A stretch of DNA of 64,000 nucleotides from Woeseiaceae bacterium (GCA_021773135.1 JAJFKP010000051.1:267600-331599); one strand, 5' to 3'. Numbered from the stretch's first letter, positions 37,080 to 46,838 are shown. Program-made: numbers and translations. The notes: generated by a model not told the origin, from the sequence alone.

Positions 37080-37538
37080 ATGGACAAGAAAGATAAGGCG
37101 ATTCTGAAAGCACTACAGGCGGATGCGACCAAAACAGTCAGCGAACTGGCCGAATCGATCGGCTTGTCCAAATCAGCGTGCTGGCGCCGCATCCAGAACC
37201 TTGAGGAAGCGGGCGTGATATCGGCCCGCGTCACATTGTTGAACCAGGAGTCGCTGGGTTTGAACCTGACGGTGTTTGCTGCTGTAAGAACACACGAGCA
37301 CACGGCCGACTGGTTCAACCAGTTTCATCGCGTTACAACTGCCATGCCGAATGTCATGGAAGTGCATCGCATGAGCGGGGATGTCGACTACCTGATTCGT
37401 GCGGTTGTGCCGGATATGAAACGCTATGACGAAATGTATCGCGAGATGATTTCAAAAGTGAACCTTTTCGACGTCAGCTCATCTTTTAGTATGGAGACCA
37501 TCAAGTACACAACCGCACTTCCACTCGACTATCTCTGA
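37080..37538 (+). CDS. Lrp/AsnC-family transcriptional regulator
   Basis: 152 aa from ATG 37080 (MDKKDKAILKALQ); a TTG at 37059 would add seven residues. N-terminal helix-turn-helix (TVSELAESIGLSKSACWRRIQNLEEAGVI) and C-terminal RAM ligand-binding domain (VMEVHRMSGDVDYLIRAVVPDMKRYDEMY). Usually binds amino acids as an octamer. Divergent from the norC/norB-like operon and 45 bp before a heme A synthase gene. Could control respiration genes or simply be a neighbour. Confidence 0.9.
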   Translation: MDKKDKAILKALQADATKTVSELAESIGLSKSACWRRIQNLEEAGVISARVTLLNQESLGLNLTVFAAVRTHEHTADWFNQFHRVTTAMPNVMEVHRMSGDVDYLIRAVVPDMKRYDEMYREMISKVNLFDVSSSFSMETIKYTTALPLDYL

Positions 37539-37583
37539 TACTATTCCCGGCCGTTTAATTCTGTCTTTTTCAAGATAACCCTG

Positions 37584-38609
37584 ATGCAACCGACCCCTGC
37601 TGAGATCAACCTGAAAATAGCGCGCTGGCTGCTGATTTGTTGCGCACTGGTTTTCATCATGGTTGTGCTGGGTGGCGTAACCCGCCTGACCGGTTCCGGG
37701 TTATCCATGGTCGACTGGCGACCCGTAACCGGATTTCTCCCACCGCTGAACGACGAAGCGTGGCAGAAGGCATTCGAGATGTACCAGCAATCGCCGGAAT
37801 TTCAGAAGGTCAATTCACAAATGAATGTGAATGACTTCAAAGGTATTTTCTGGCTCGAATTTCTGCATCGCCTGCTTGGGCGCATTATCGGCATCGTTTT
37901 TCTCGTGCCATTCGTGGTCTTCGCGGTCAAAGGTTATATCCGCAGCAACGAGTGGCTTAAGTACACCACCATGTTTGTTCTCGGCGGCATGCAGGGCGTT
38001 CTCGGCTGGTACATGGTCAAGAGCGGCCTGGTCGACAATCCGCACGTTAGTCAGTATCGACTGACGGCCCACCTTGTATCAGCGTTTCTGATCTATGCCT
38101 ACATGTTTTGGGTGGCGCTGACATTATTGTTCCCGCCCAATACCCACAGGCGGCATCCCTGGTATCGCAAGACGCTTGCCCTGACGATACTCATATCAAT
38201 TACGATTATTTCGGGCGGTTTTGTCGCAGGACTGAAGGCGGGAAAAATCTACAACACGTTCCCGATGATGGGTGACTACTGGGTGCCGCCGGGACTGATG
38301 GCGCTTGCGCCGTGGTGGCGAAACCTGTTTGATAATATTGCGACAGTGCAGTTTGATCACCGCGTCCTGGCCATCACAACGTTCGTACTCATTATCGTAT
38401 ATTGGGCCAAATTCCCGAAAGATGACCTGCCTGTTCGCCTGCGCAAGGGAATTAATGCGTTGCTGCACACCGCCACACTGCAGGTAGCGCTGGGAATCAC
38501 TACTTTGTTGCTGGTCGTACCCATCGTCCTTGCCGCGACGCACCAGGCCGTTGCAATGCTGCTGTTCACGGTCGCACTCTATCTTTGCCATGGTTTACGT
38601 AGAGCCTGA
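37584..38609 (+). CDS. ctaA: Heme A synthase, Cys-less COX15 type
   Basis: 341 aa, eight helices. Typical N-terminus VVLGGVTRLTGSGLSMVDWRP and four ligand His (EFLHRLLGR, LTAHLVS, QFDHRVLA, ATHQAVA). Lacks the loop Cys pairs of the other copy, as in mitochondrial/alphaproteobacterial COX15. Converts heme O to heme A in the inner membrane with electrons from ferredoxin-type donors. No ctaB (heme O synthase) lies in the window. Downstream 38610-38757 is noncoding. Confidence 0.93.
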   Translation: MQPTPAEINLKIARWLLICCALVFIMVVLGGVTRLTGSGLSMVDWRPVTGFLPPLNDEAWQKAFEMYQQSPEFQKVNSQMNVNDFKGIFWLEFLHRLLGRIIGIVFLVPFVVFAVKGYIRSNEWLKYTTMFVLGGMQGVLGWYMVKSGLVDNPHVSQYRLTAHLVSAFLIYAYMFWVALTLLFPPNTHRRHPWYRKTLALTILISITIISGGFVAGLKAGKIYNTFPMMGDYWVPPGLMALAPWWRNLFDNIATVQFDHRVLAITTFVLIIVYWAKFPKDDLPVRLRKGINALLHTATLQVALGITTLLLVVPIVLAATHQAVAMLLFTVALYLCHGLRRA

Positions 38610-38757
38610 ACCGAGCCAATTCCGCTGTGGACGTAATTGTCAGCCGGAAACGCCCCTCTCGTTCCCGAAACAAGGTGTGTTTCACAGGTTCACAGCGTGA
38701 AATCGGCGATAATCTATTGGTTGACTGCCACAGCCATCAGGACACGGTGTTACCGCT

Positions 38758-39441
38758 ATGCGAGACCTTGCAATCGATCGAGTAATGACGACAAATCCGG
38801 CAACGGTTGAGCCGACCGATCCGATTTCCACTGCCAGACGTCTGCTTGAACCGGGGCGCATTCATCACCTGCCGGTCGTCGAACATGGGCTGCTTGCAGG
38901 CATCGTATCGACCTCGGATTTGCTGAAATTTCACCTGCTGCAAGGTGGCACGGATTCCGCTGACGAAACACCGGTCGCACTGATTATGGAAGTCGACCCC
39001 GTCACGCTCGACTCCAATGCAAGCCTGCGCGACGCCGCCAACAAGCTGTCCGTTGGCGGATATCACGCCCTGCCGGTGATTGGACCCGATCGCACACTGG
39101 TTGGCATCGTGACGACGAGCGATCTCATTACACAACTGTTGCGACAACTTCCGAGCGGAGACGGCAGTATCAGGCCCGGTGAATCCACCGAGTCCGCACA
39201 GCCAATTAATGACAAAGAATTATCCCGGGTGATGCACCAGGCAGAGCAGGCAGTCCAAAGCGGCAGCGAGCCAGCGAACATATCCCGCATTCTGTTAAGA
39301 CTGCGCGACAATAATCGGTCACTTAAGAAAGCCTGTCACGCCGCTGAGCTCTACATGCGCAGCGGCCACGGCGAGCGTGAGCACAGCGTGCTCATTAAAT
39401 GCCTGTCTGACCTGCAAGGCGGCGGTGGCGCAGACCTGTAA
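38758..39441 (+). CDS. Paired CBS-domain protein
   Basis: 227 aa. Two CBS motifs, about 1-60 (VMTTNPATVEPTDPISTARRLL, HHLPVVEHGLLAGIVSTSDLL) and about 75-130 (IMEVDPVTLDSNASLRDAANK, HALPVIGPDRTLVGIVTTSDL), then a helical C-terminal region (150-225). CBS pairs bind adenosine nucleotides and regulate a partner. Sits ahead of hemN, which it may help control; otherwise the role is unknown. Confidence 0.9.
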   Translation: MRDLAIDRVMTTNPATVEPTDPISTARRLLEPGRIHHLPVVEHGLLAGIVSTSDLLKFHLLQGGTDSADETPVALIMEVDPVTLDSNASLRDAANKLSVGGYHALPVIGPDRTLVGIVTTSDLITQLLRQLPSGDGSIRPGESTESAQPINDKELSRVMHQAEQAVQSGSEPANISRILLRLRDNNRSLKKACHAAELYMRSGHGEREHSVLIKCLSDLQGGGGADL

Positions 39442-39588
39442 CTTGATTCCGGGCTGCAGGGTTCATGCATGCGTTCCGGCCAACTTATTGCCAGCCTCCT
39501 CGCGAATCGATCGAGACCCTGCGGCCCGCCACACATATGCGGAAACTACTGATTGGGCCCGGGACAAGCATGCGCCACGATGCGCATC

Positions 39589-40986
39589 ATGGCCAAGTTC
39601 GATACCCATGAGGTTTGCTTCGACCAGGCACTGATCGAGCGCTATGGAGGCCGCGGGCCACGGTACACGTCCTACCCCACTGCGCTGCAGTTTGATGAGG
39701 GTTTTACCGCTGACGACTACCGCCGTCATGTCGCGCGCAGCAATACCTCAGGCCGCCCGCTTTCCCTGTATGTCCACATCCCGTTTTGCCGTTCTCTTTG
39801 CTATTACTGCGCTTGCAACAAAATCGTGACGCGAAACGCGGACCGCGTTGAAAAATACCTGCACCACCTCAATCAGGAAATCGACATGCAGGCGACACTC
39901 TTCGACAGGCAGCGCAAAATTGAGCAGCTGCATTTTGGAGGTGGCACGCCTACATATCTTAATGAGAACCAGCTGCGTGCGCTGATGGCGCACCTGCGTG
40001 CAGCATTTAACTTCGACGAGAGTGACCGTCACGAGTTTTCCATCGAGGTTGATCCGCGCTCGGTCGACGCAGGAATGATGGGAATTCTCGCGGAGCTTGG
40101 CTTCAACCGCGTGAGCCTGGGCATTCAGGATTTCGATCCGCAGGTTCAGCTTGCCGTCAACCGCATCCAGTCAGCAGATGATGTCAATAATCTGCTGCGC
40201 GATGCCAGGCGCAATCAATTTCGCTCGGTTTCGTTTGACCTGATTTACGGGCTACCGCATCAGACCGTCGAATCGTTCGACCTGACACTCAACAAAACGC
40301 TGGAGATGCGGCCGGACCGGCTCGCCATATATAACTATGCACACCTGCCCGCACGCTTCAAAGGACAGCGGATGATTGTTGATGCAGACATTCCGTTGCC
40401 GGAAACGAAACTGGAGATTCTGCATCACACGATCGACAAACTTGCAAAGTCTGAATACGTCTACATCGGCATGGATCATTTCGCGCTGCCCGACGACGAC
40501 CTGGTTCGCGCGCAGGATGAGGGTTCACTGCAAAGAAATTTCCAGGGGTATTCGACACACAGGGAATGCGACCTGATTTCGCTTGGCGTCAGCGCGATTG
40601 GCAATATCGGAAACATTTACGCACAGAACACGACTTCAACCAGCGAATACGAAACTTTGCTTGAATCCGGCAGATTGCCAATCTGCAAAGGCATAGAGGT
40701 CGATGCGGACGATCTGCTGCGAGCCGAAGTGATCAGTCAACTGATGTGCTATGACCGCCTGGTATTTACAGACTTCGATTCAGCACACGGTGTGCAGTTT
40801 CTTGACTACTTTCGACTTGAAGTCTGCCGCCTTCAGCCGTTAATCGAAGATGGCCTGGTCGAAATCGACTCTGCACAGATCGTCATTACGCCAAAAGGCA
40901 GGCTGCTGCTACGCAGCATTGCCATGATATTCGATCGCTATATCGGTGCAGAGCAGCACGACAGTCGTTTTTCAAAAGCAATCTGA
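39589..40986 (+). CDS. hemN: Oxygen-independent coproporphyrinogen III oxidase
   Basis: About 465 aa from ATG 39589 (MAKFDTHEVCFDQALIERY), chosen because it aligns with the E. coli HemN N-terminus; ATG 39580 is possible. Radical SAM cluster motif C-x3-C-x2-C in PFCRSLCYYCAC. GPRYTSYPTALQF, GGGTPTYL and YGLPHQTVESFD are typical. Makes protoporphyrinogen IX without O2, for heme synthesis in low-oxygen or anaerobic growth; fits with the neighbouring heme enzymes. The upstream gap contains no clear FNR box. Confidence 0.95.
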   Translation: MAKFDTHEVCFDQALIERYGGRGPRYTSYPTALQFDEGFTADDYRRHVARSNTSGRPLSLYVHIPFCRSLCYYCACNKIVTRNADRVEKYLHHLNQEIDMQATLFDRQRKIEQLHFGGGTPTYLNENQLRALMAHLRAAFNFDESDRHEFSIEVDPRSVDAGMMGILAELGFNRVSLGIQDFDPQVQLAVNRIQSADDVNNLLRDARRNQFRSVSFDLIYGLPHQTVESFDLTLNKTLEMRPDRLAIYNYAHLPARFKGQRMIVDADIPLPETKLEILHHTIDKLAKSEYVYIGMDHFALPDDDLVRAQDEGSLQRNFQGYSTHRECDLISLGVSAIGNIGNIYAQNTTSTSEYETLLESGRLPICKGIEVDADDLLRAEVISQLMCYDRLVFTDFDSAHGVQFLDYFRLEVCRLQPLIEDGLVEIDSAQIVITPKGRLLLRSIAMIFDRYIGAEQHDSRFSKAI

Positions 40987-41079
40987 TAAACTTCCCGGCA
41001 CCTCGTTGACCCTGTAATACAGCGTTCCATGATGTGAACGTGTCTGCATTACGCTGCCAAAAAGAATCAAAATTCGACT

Positions 41080-42759
41080 ATGAGCAAAGTACCTTCAGAT
41101 ATTGAAATTGCACAGGCGGCCAGCAAGCTGCCTATCGCAGAAATCGCCGCGAAGCTGAATATTCCGGCCGACGCCATTATTCCGTATGGCCACGACAAGG
41201 CGAAGATCGCCTATGACTTTCTCAGCGACCTCACTGGCAGGGAGGATGGCAAACTCATTCTGGTCACGGCTATATCGCCGACGCCGGCCGGAGAGGGTAA
41301 AACAACGACCACCGTCGGACTTGGCGATGGGCTGAATGCCATAGGCAAGGACGCGACAATTTGCCTGCGCGAGCCAAGCCTGGGTCCCTGTTTCGGGATG
41401 AAAGGCGGTGCAGCGGGCGGCGGCTTTGCCCAGGTCGTCCCAATGACCGACATCAACCTGCACTTTACCGGCGACTTTCACGCCATCGGTGCAGCGCATA
41501 ATCTCCTGTCTGCAATGATCGACAATCACATGCACTGGGAGAACCAGCTTAATATCGATCCGCGTCGCGTTACTTGGCGTCGAGTGGTCGACATGAACGA
41601 CCGCGCACTGCGAGCGATTACCTCCGGTCTTGGCGGCTTCCACAACGGCGTGGTTCGCGAGGCAGGTTTCGATATTACGGTCGCATCGGAAATCATGGCT
41701 GTGTTTTGCCTTGCCAAAGATTTAGAGGACCTGCGAGAACGTATCGGCAACATTACTATCGGCGAGACCCGTGATGGGAAGCCGGTGCAGGCGCGAGCCC
41801 TGCAGGCGGAAGGTGCGATGACCGCCCTGCTCCGCGATGCATTGCAGCCGAATCTCGTACAGACGCTCGAAAATAACCCGGCACTGATGCACGGTGGCCC
41901 GTTCGCAAACATCGCGCATGGCTGCAACTCGGTTATCGCAACCAGGACAGCGCTGAAACTCTCGGACTACGTGGTAACTGAAGCCGGCTTCGGCGCCGAT
42001 CTTGGCGCGGAGAAGTTTCTCGACATCAAATGCCGAAAAGCCGGCCTGAAACCTGACGCCATTGTCCTGGTTGCGACAACGAAGGCGCTCAAGATGCACG
42101 GTGGTGTTGCGAAGACCGACCTGGTCGGTGAAGACGTCGAAGCAATTAAGAAAGGCTGCGCTAACCTGGGCCGACATATTCGCAATCTCGGCCAGTACGG
42201 AGTGCCCGTAACGGTCGCGATCAATCATTACGTGACGGATACGGATGCCGAGCATCAGGTCATCAAGGATTTCTGCGCGGAATTTAACGTGACCTGCACG
42301 GTGTCCTCACACTGGGAGCACGGAGGCAAAGGCGCTACAGCGCTCGCGGAAGCCGTCATTGAACTGATCAACGGTCACACATCACAGTTTCGACCACTCT
42401 ATAAAGACGACCTGCCGCTGTGGGAAAAAGTGCGGCGCATTGCGCGAACGATTTATGGCGCCGAAGACATCATTGCCGATAAAAAGATTCGCGACCAGTT
42501 TCAACAATTTGAAGATGATGGTTATGGCCATTACCCGATCTGCATGGCCAAAACTCAATACAGTTTCTCGACCGATCCGCAGCTGCTGGGTGCGCCGTCA
42601 GGACACGATGTGCCGATCCGGGAAATTCGCCTTGCGACAGGCGCAGAATTTCTCGTTGTGATCTGTGGCGCAATCATGACCATGCCTGGTCTGCCCCGTG
42701 CGCCTGCTGCAGAGCAGATTAGTGTTACGGAAAGTGGGAGAATAACCGGGCTGTTCTAA
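41080..42759 (+). CDS. fhs: Formate-tetrahydrofolate ligase
   Basis: 559 aa, full length. ATP-dependent synthesis of 10-formyl-tetrahydrofolate from formate. P-loop [18 protein letters not shown], plus [19 protein letters not shown], and [15 protein letters not shown] for folate/formate binding. Cytoplasmic. Thirteen bp before the M24 peptidase-like gene, yet no function links them. One-carbon genes are not otherwise clustered here. Confidence 0.96.
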   Translation: MSKVPSDIEIAQAASKLPIAEIAAKLNIPADAIIPYGHDKAKIAYDFLSDLTGREDGKLILVTAISPTPAGEGKTTTTVGLGDGLNAIGKDATICLREPSLGPCFGMKGGAAGGGFAQVVPMTDINLHFTGDFHAIGAAHNLLSAMIDNHMHWENQLNIDPRRVTWRRVVDMNDRALRAITSGLGGFHNGVVREAGFDITVASEIMAVFCLAKDLEDLRERIGNITIGETRDGKPVQARALQAEGAMTALLRDALQPNLVQTLENNPALMHGGPFANIAHGCNSVIATRTALKLSDYVVTEAGFGADLGAEKFLDIKCRKAGLKPDAIVLVATTKALKMHGGVAKTDLVGEDVEAIKKGCANLGRHIRNLGQYGVPVTVAINHYVTDTDAEHQVIKDFCAEFNVTCTVSSHWEHGGKGATALAEAVIELINGHTSQFRPLYKDDLPLWEKVRRIARTIYGAEDIIADKKIRDQFQQFEDDGYGHYPICMAKTQYSFSTDPQLLGAPSGHDVPIREIRLATGAEFLVVICGAIMTMPGLPRAPAAEQISVTESGRITGLF

Positions 42760-42771
42760 ACCCAAGGGAAA

Positions 42772-44094
42772 ATGATGAACCACAAAATTGGCAAATTCAC
42801 TCTGGCCCTGCTTTGCCTGGCCTTCGCCGCACACGCCTCTGCCAAAGGCGAAGCCCAAAAACGCTGGGAACTGATGAACCAGATTCGGACGGAAAAATTT
42901 GATCTCGTCCTACCCGAGGTAATGCGCGAAAACGGCGTCGACATGTGGATTACGGTCAATCGGGAGGGTTTTGACGACCCGCTTACAGAGGATTTCGGCA
43001 AAGGCTATACCGGTTCGTACGGTTACTATGTTTTCACCGATCGGGGTGAAGGTCGAATCGAACGCGCGATTCTCGGCGTCGGCACTGCGCTCGTCGAGGA
43101 CAATGGGGCCTACGATATTTTCGGCGGCCCGGATGAACTAAAGGCATTTGTCGAGGAACGTGACCCGAAGTCGATTGCACTAAACTACGCGCGCAATATT
43201 GGTGCTGCAGACGGTCTGAGCCATACGTCTCACCAAAAGCTGACCGAGGAGCTTGGTTCCCGCTACGCAGAACGTTTCGTGTCCGCCGAGAAACTCGCGT
43301 CGGACTTTCGCTCACGCCGCGTTGCCTCGGAGATTGCGGCGTTCGCCTGGGCCGGTGAAATGTCACGTGAAATCGCCGAACGCGCCTTCTCCAACGAGGT
43401 CATCACGCCGGGCAAGACAACTTTGGCCGATGTTGCCTGGTGGATGCGTGAACAGCAGTTTGAAAAAAACCTCGGCACGTCGTTCGGCATGCCGTCTGTC
43501 TACATCACCGGACCCGACGGGTTCGTCGCCCTTTCAAATGATCACGTCATACAGCGCGGTGATTTTCTGGCAATTGACTGGGGTGTGGGCTACCTGAATT
43601 TCTACACCGATATGAAGCGGCACGCCTACGTCCTGCGGGAAGGCGAAACGCACCTGCCGGAGAGCATGCAAAAAGCGTTCGACAATGGGCGCAAGGTGCG
43701 TGACATTCTGAAGACCAACATAAAGGCTGGCCGGACAGCGGGCGAAACGTTCGAACTGCTGAATCAACATATTACCGACGCCGGATTCAGAGTGATGGCA
43801 ACCGCCAACACACCCAGTGATGATCCGGACGATATCGATATCATCATCGGCTGCCATTCCGTTGGCAACTTAGGTCACGGAATCGGGCCCTCGATTGCGT
43901 GGTTTAACCCGGAACGCATGACCTATGTCATTCAGCCAACCAACCTCTTTTCGATCGAACTGTTTGCCTACACCGCTATTCCCGAATGGGGCGGCAAAAA
44001 GCTCCGCATTCCGCTTGAGGACGACGCCATTGTGACTGAACGTGGCGTAGAATGGCTGTATCCGGTGAATCAGAAAGTGCTTCTCATCAGATAA
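42772..44094 (+). CDS. Secreted M24-family (Xaa-Pro peptidase-like) metallohydrolase
   Basis: 440 aa with signal peptide (LALLCLAFAAHASA). Pita-bread fold: N-terminal creatinase-like domain, then the catalytic half with metal Asps in AIDWGVGYLNFYTDMK, His in HSVGNLGHGIGP, Glu in FSIELFAYT and a final Glu in VTERGVEWL. Periplasmic or exported. The family includes aminopeptidase P, prolidase and inactive binding proteins; substrate unknown. Confidence 0.88.
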   Translation: MMNHKIGKFTLALLCLAFAAHASAKGEAQKRWELMNQIRTEKFDLVLPEVMRENGVDMWITVNREGFDDPLTEDFGKGYTGSYGYYVFTDRGEGRIERAILGVGTALVEDNGAYDIFGGPDELKAFVEERDPKSIALNYARNIGAADGLSHTSHQKLTEELGSRYAERFVSAEKLASDFRSRRVASEIAAFAWAGEMSREIAERAFSNEVITPGKTTLADVAWWMREQQFEKNLGTSFGMPSVYITGPDGFVALSNDHVIQRGDFLAIDWGVGYLNFYTDMKRHAYVLREGETHLPESMQKAFDNGRKVRDILKTNIKAGRTAGETFELLNQHITDAGFRVMATANTPSDDPDDIDIIIGCHSVGNLGHGIGPSIAWFNPERMTYVIQPTNLFSIELFAYTAIPEWGGKKLRIPLEDDAIVTERGVEWLYPVNQKVLLIR

Positions 44095-44129
44095 TATCGC
44101 CGCAGCCAGGATCAATCGGGGGAGAACTG

Positions 44130-45203
44130 ATGCACAAATCAACGTCACTTATTGCCGCGTTGCTGGCGTTGGCGTCGTTACTCGTCGCCACCAAGGCAAC
44201 GGCGCACCATTCGTTTGCCACCCACTATGACGCCAGCAACGTTGTCGAAATTTCAGGCAAGCTGTCGCGCGTCAGGATGCGCAGCCCACATTCGTTCTTT
44301 GAAGTGGAGGTCGTCTCCGATGGCGGTGTCACCGACACGTGGGAGGTCGAAGCGCATGCCGTACCTATTCTGCGTCGCCTCGGAATTAACCGCGACACGT
44401 TGAAAGTGGGCGACGAGGTTACAATTCGTGGCCCGCGCAGCCGACGACCTGAAAAGCTCCTGCTGTTCGGCGCCGAAATTAACACGGCCAGTGGCCAACA
44501 GTTCGAAATGCTCGACTCGATTCGTAGAGCACCGGAGAATCGTATTACGGATACCCGCGAAGACGTCGAGGGTGTGGAGCGAATGACCGGCATATGGATG
44601 ACATTCATTACCGGGCAGAAGGTAGCCGACTCACCGATGCCACTGAACGCGGCCGGGCTCGATGCAAGGGAAAACTTTAACGTCAAGAACAATCCGTCAT
44701 CGGAATGCGTAACGCCAAACCTGCCATCGTTGTTGATGATTCCCTATATATACGACATTTCACACTACCGGAATACGATTTCGATATTCCATGAATACGG
44801 TCGTGTTTCACGACAGGTTCGACTGGGATCGGATGAAGCAGATGTTACCGATCCGCAATATGGCAGGCGCACCGGCCGCTACGAAGACGGCACGCTGATT
44901 ATTGAATCAGCCGGTTTTCCCGCGTTGTCCGCAGGCCTGGCATCCGGCTGGGACCCGAACGGCAACGGTGCTGACATACCATCGAGTGAACAAAAGAAGA
45001 TAGTCGAACGCTATACGGTCAACGAAGACGGCTCGGAGCTCAGACTTGACTATACGGTGACCGACCCTGTGTATTTGACGGAACCGTTCTCGGCCAGGAT
45101 TGTGTTTTATCGTCTACCGGACGAATCACCGATTCACGAGTTTGACTGCGATGCAGAAATTGCCTCCCGATCAACGCAGAATGCTGCTGTACTTGAAAAG
45201 TAA
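44130..45203 (+). CDS. Secreted DUF6152-like protein
   Basis: 357 aa from ATG 44130 with GGGGGAG upstream (the longer frame from 44052 overlaps the previous gene). Signal peptide ending ATKATA-HHSFATHYDA. N-terminal OB-like DUF6152 module (VEISGKLSRVRMRSPHSF), then a larger beta-rich domain seen in similar secreted proteins of marine gammaproteobacteria. Function unknown. Stop codon lies at the edge of a palindromic repeat. Confidence 0.85.
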   Translation: MHKSTSLIAALLALASLLVATKATAHHSFATHYDASNVVEISGKLSRVRMRSPHSFFEVEVVSDGGVTDTWEVEAHAVPILRRLGINRDTLKVGDEVTIRGPRSRRPEKLLLFGAEINTASGQQFEMLDSIRRAPENRITDTREDVEGVERMTGIWMTFITGQKVADSPMPLNAAGLDARENFNVKNNPSSECVTPNLPSLLMIPYIYDISHYRNTISIFHEYGRVSRQVRLGSDEADVTDPQYGRRTGRYEDGTLIIESAGFPALSAGLASGWDPNGNGADIPSSEQKKIVERYTVNEDGSELRLDYTVTDPVYLTEPFSARIVFYRLPDESPIHEFDCDAEIASRSTQNAAVLEK

Positions 45204-45275
45204 AGTGGGGACATGCTGCTTTATTGCCGCGTTACTCCACATACCTGATCAGAAATAAAGCAGCATGCCCCGGTA
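45204..45275. repeat. Palindrome-ended repeat (GGGGACATGCTGCTTTATT type)
   Basis: Left arm 45207-45225 and right arm 45254-45271 form an inverted repeat (right arm reads AATAAAGCAGCATGCCCC; one base shorter). Lies exactly between two genes, its ends touching a stop codon and an upstream ATG of the next frame. Similar in layout but not sequence to the GGTCGAACC-type repeats. Confidence 0.8.
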
Positions 45276-45285
45276 CTCTAAATGC

Positions 45286-46194
45286 ATGATTGGCATAACT
45301 TCAATCCTCATGGGGTACGGGTGTACGTTCCCGCCGGTGGCTCAACAATTATCACCAGACCAAAAAGAGCTTGTTAGTGCTTTTGTCGAAAACTACAGAA
45401 CATCGACGCCAATCACGCCGATCCCTCCAGACAGCCTGACTGAAAGTGAGGCGTATCAGGTTGCAGACGCTTATGTGCAGGCGCTAATGCTGACGGAGGG
45501 ACCGGTCGGCGGCTACAAGGTTGGCACCTTCGAAGCGGGCCTCTATGACGATGGCCCGGTCGACGGCTGGTCCGGTCCGGTTACCGCGATCATGTTTGCA
45601 GGCGGATTACATCAAAGTGGACATCACGTGTCTGTCGATTGCTGTAATTTCACGTTTGTAGAGTCGGACTTTGCGGCTGAGGTCGGCAATGAATCGATTA
45701 ATGAAGCGATAACTGACCTGGAGATTCTCGCCGCCCTCAAAGGCTTCCACCCGTTTATTGAAATGCCGGACATTCTGACCACTGCGGCAGGCGGTTCTGA
45801 GTTTTCGGGCATCGCTACAAACTACGATTTTCGCAATGGCATCCTGGGAGATCTCATTGTGGTGCCTGCAACCCGGGCAGGCCTGGATAGGCTTAACTCA
45901 TTCAGTTACAAGATGACCAATGAGTATGGTGTCGTATTAGGTGAGGGAAATATTAGAGATGCTTACGAGCCGGTTTATCGCGTACGTGCCATCAGGGACC
46001 GGATTCTCGAGCGCGGCAGGCGACTGAAAGCGGGCGATATACTCTCACTGGGCAATATGGGTACGATCCGCCCGTTGAAGCCGGGTGTGTTCATGCTCGG
46101 ACGGCCACGCTTCGAGGGCAATATTGGCACGGTGACATACTATGATCTCGACCCGGACGGCCCTGCGAGTGTCAGTGTCTACATCGATCGCTAG
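45286..46194 (+). CDS. FAH-family (2-keto-4-pentenoate hydratase-like) lipoprotein
   Basis: 302 aa from ATG 45286; the frame begins at 45265, but that ATG sits in a palindromic repeat. N-terminus MIGITSILMGYGCTFPP looks like a short lipoprotein signal (Cys at 13). Body similar to 2-keto-4-pentenoate hydratase/fumarylacetoacetase: GGYKVGTFEAG, VESDFAAEVG, ITDLEILAALKGFHPFIEMPD, and GDILSLGNMGTIRPLKPG. That family is cytosolic and metal-dependent; an exported form is odd. An alternative is a cytosolic enzyme with a lost N-terminus. Confidence 0.78.
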   Translation: MIGITSILMGYGCTFPPVAQQLSPDQKELVSAFVENYRTSTPITPIPPDSLTESEAYQVADAYVQALMLTEGPVGGYKVGTFEAGLYDDGPVDGWSGPVTAIMFAGGLHQSGHHVSVDCCNFTFVESDFAAEVGNESINEAITDLEILAALKGFHPFIEMPDILTTAAGGSEFSGIATNYDFRNGILGDLIVVPATRAGLDRLNSFSYKMTNEYGVVLGEGNIRDAYEPVYRVRAIRDRILERGRRLKAGDILSLGNMGTIRPLKPGVFMLGRPRFEGNIGTVTYYDLDPDGPASVSVYIDR

Positions 46195-46303
46195 CGACTT
46201 CAGTTCGCCTGCAATACATTTTCCATTGGATCGTCAAACGCATTCCGGCTTCTTCGTTAGCCGGAAAGACTGAGCAGAAAATGACAAAAAGGCACGGGTA
46301 ACG

Positions 46304-46789
46304 ATGGTGACAGTGCAGCGGGTCGACATTGAAAGCCTGGAATTGATGCATGCGATGTTGACGATATTTGGCGACGCATTCGACGAGGCTGCTACGTACA
46401 ACGATGCTCGCCCTGACGCTCATTATTTCAATAAACTATTCGCAAATGAGTATTTTGTTGCGCTGGTAGCAATGAAAGGCGCGCTGGTCGTCGGTGGCCT
46501 GGTTGCCTATGAACTGCAGAAATTCGAGCAGGCGCGAAGCGAATTCTATATATATGATCTTGCCGTTGCAAAGCATCACCGCCGCGAGGGAACAGCCTCG
46601 ATGCTAATCGATAAACTCAAAACAATAGCGATTGCCCGCAATGCCAGCGTAATTTTCGTACAGGCTGATCATGGAGACGACTCCGCGATTGCGCTGTACA
46701 CGAAACTGGGTTCTCGCGAAGATGTCATGCACTTTGATATCCCGGTTGTAATCGCAGCCGGTGAAAAGTCATCGAACCGGGACTCATGA
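46304..46789 (+). CDS. GNAT acetyltransferase of the AAC(3)-I type
   Basis: 161 aa. Strong likeness to aminoglycoside 3-N-acetyltransferase I: DAFDEAATYNDARPDAHYF, KFEQARSEFYIYDLAV, HHRREGTASMLIDKLK (acetyl-CoA loop), VIFVQADHGDDSAIALYTKL and EDVMHFDI. Uses acetyl-CoA to acetylate the 3-amino group of gentamicin-type drugs in known members; here the natural substrate may differ. Sits beside another GNAT gene, with no integron features next to it. Probably chromosomal and ancestral rather than acquired. Confidence 0.85.
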   Translation: MVTVQRVDIESLELMHAMLTIFGDAFDEAATYNDARPDAHYFNKLFANEYFVALVAMKGALVVGGLVAYELQKFEQARSEFYIYDLAVAKHHRREGTASMLIDKLKTIAIARNASVIFVQADHGDDSAIALYTKLGSREDVMHFDIPVVIAAGEKSSNRDS

Positions 46790-46838
46790 AAAGAGCCGGT
46801 CATGTGGCTGTGAGTTTTTGCTCAAGGGCTGCGAAACG

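Noticed and set aside
39442..39588. FNR box before hemN
   Set aside because: TTGATTCCGGGCTGC lacks the second half-site ATCAA.
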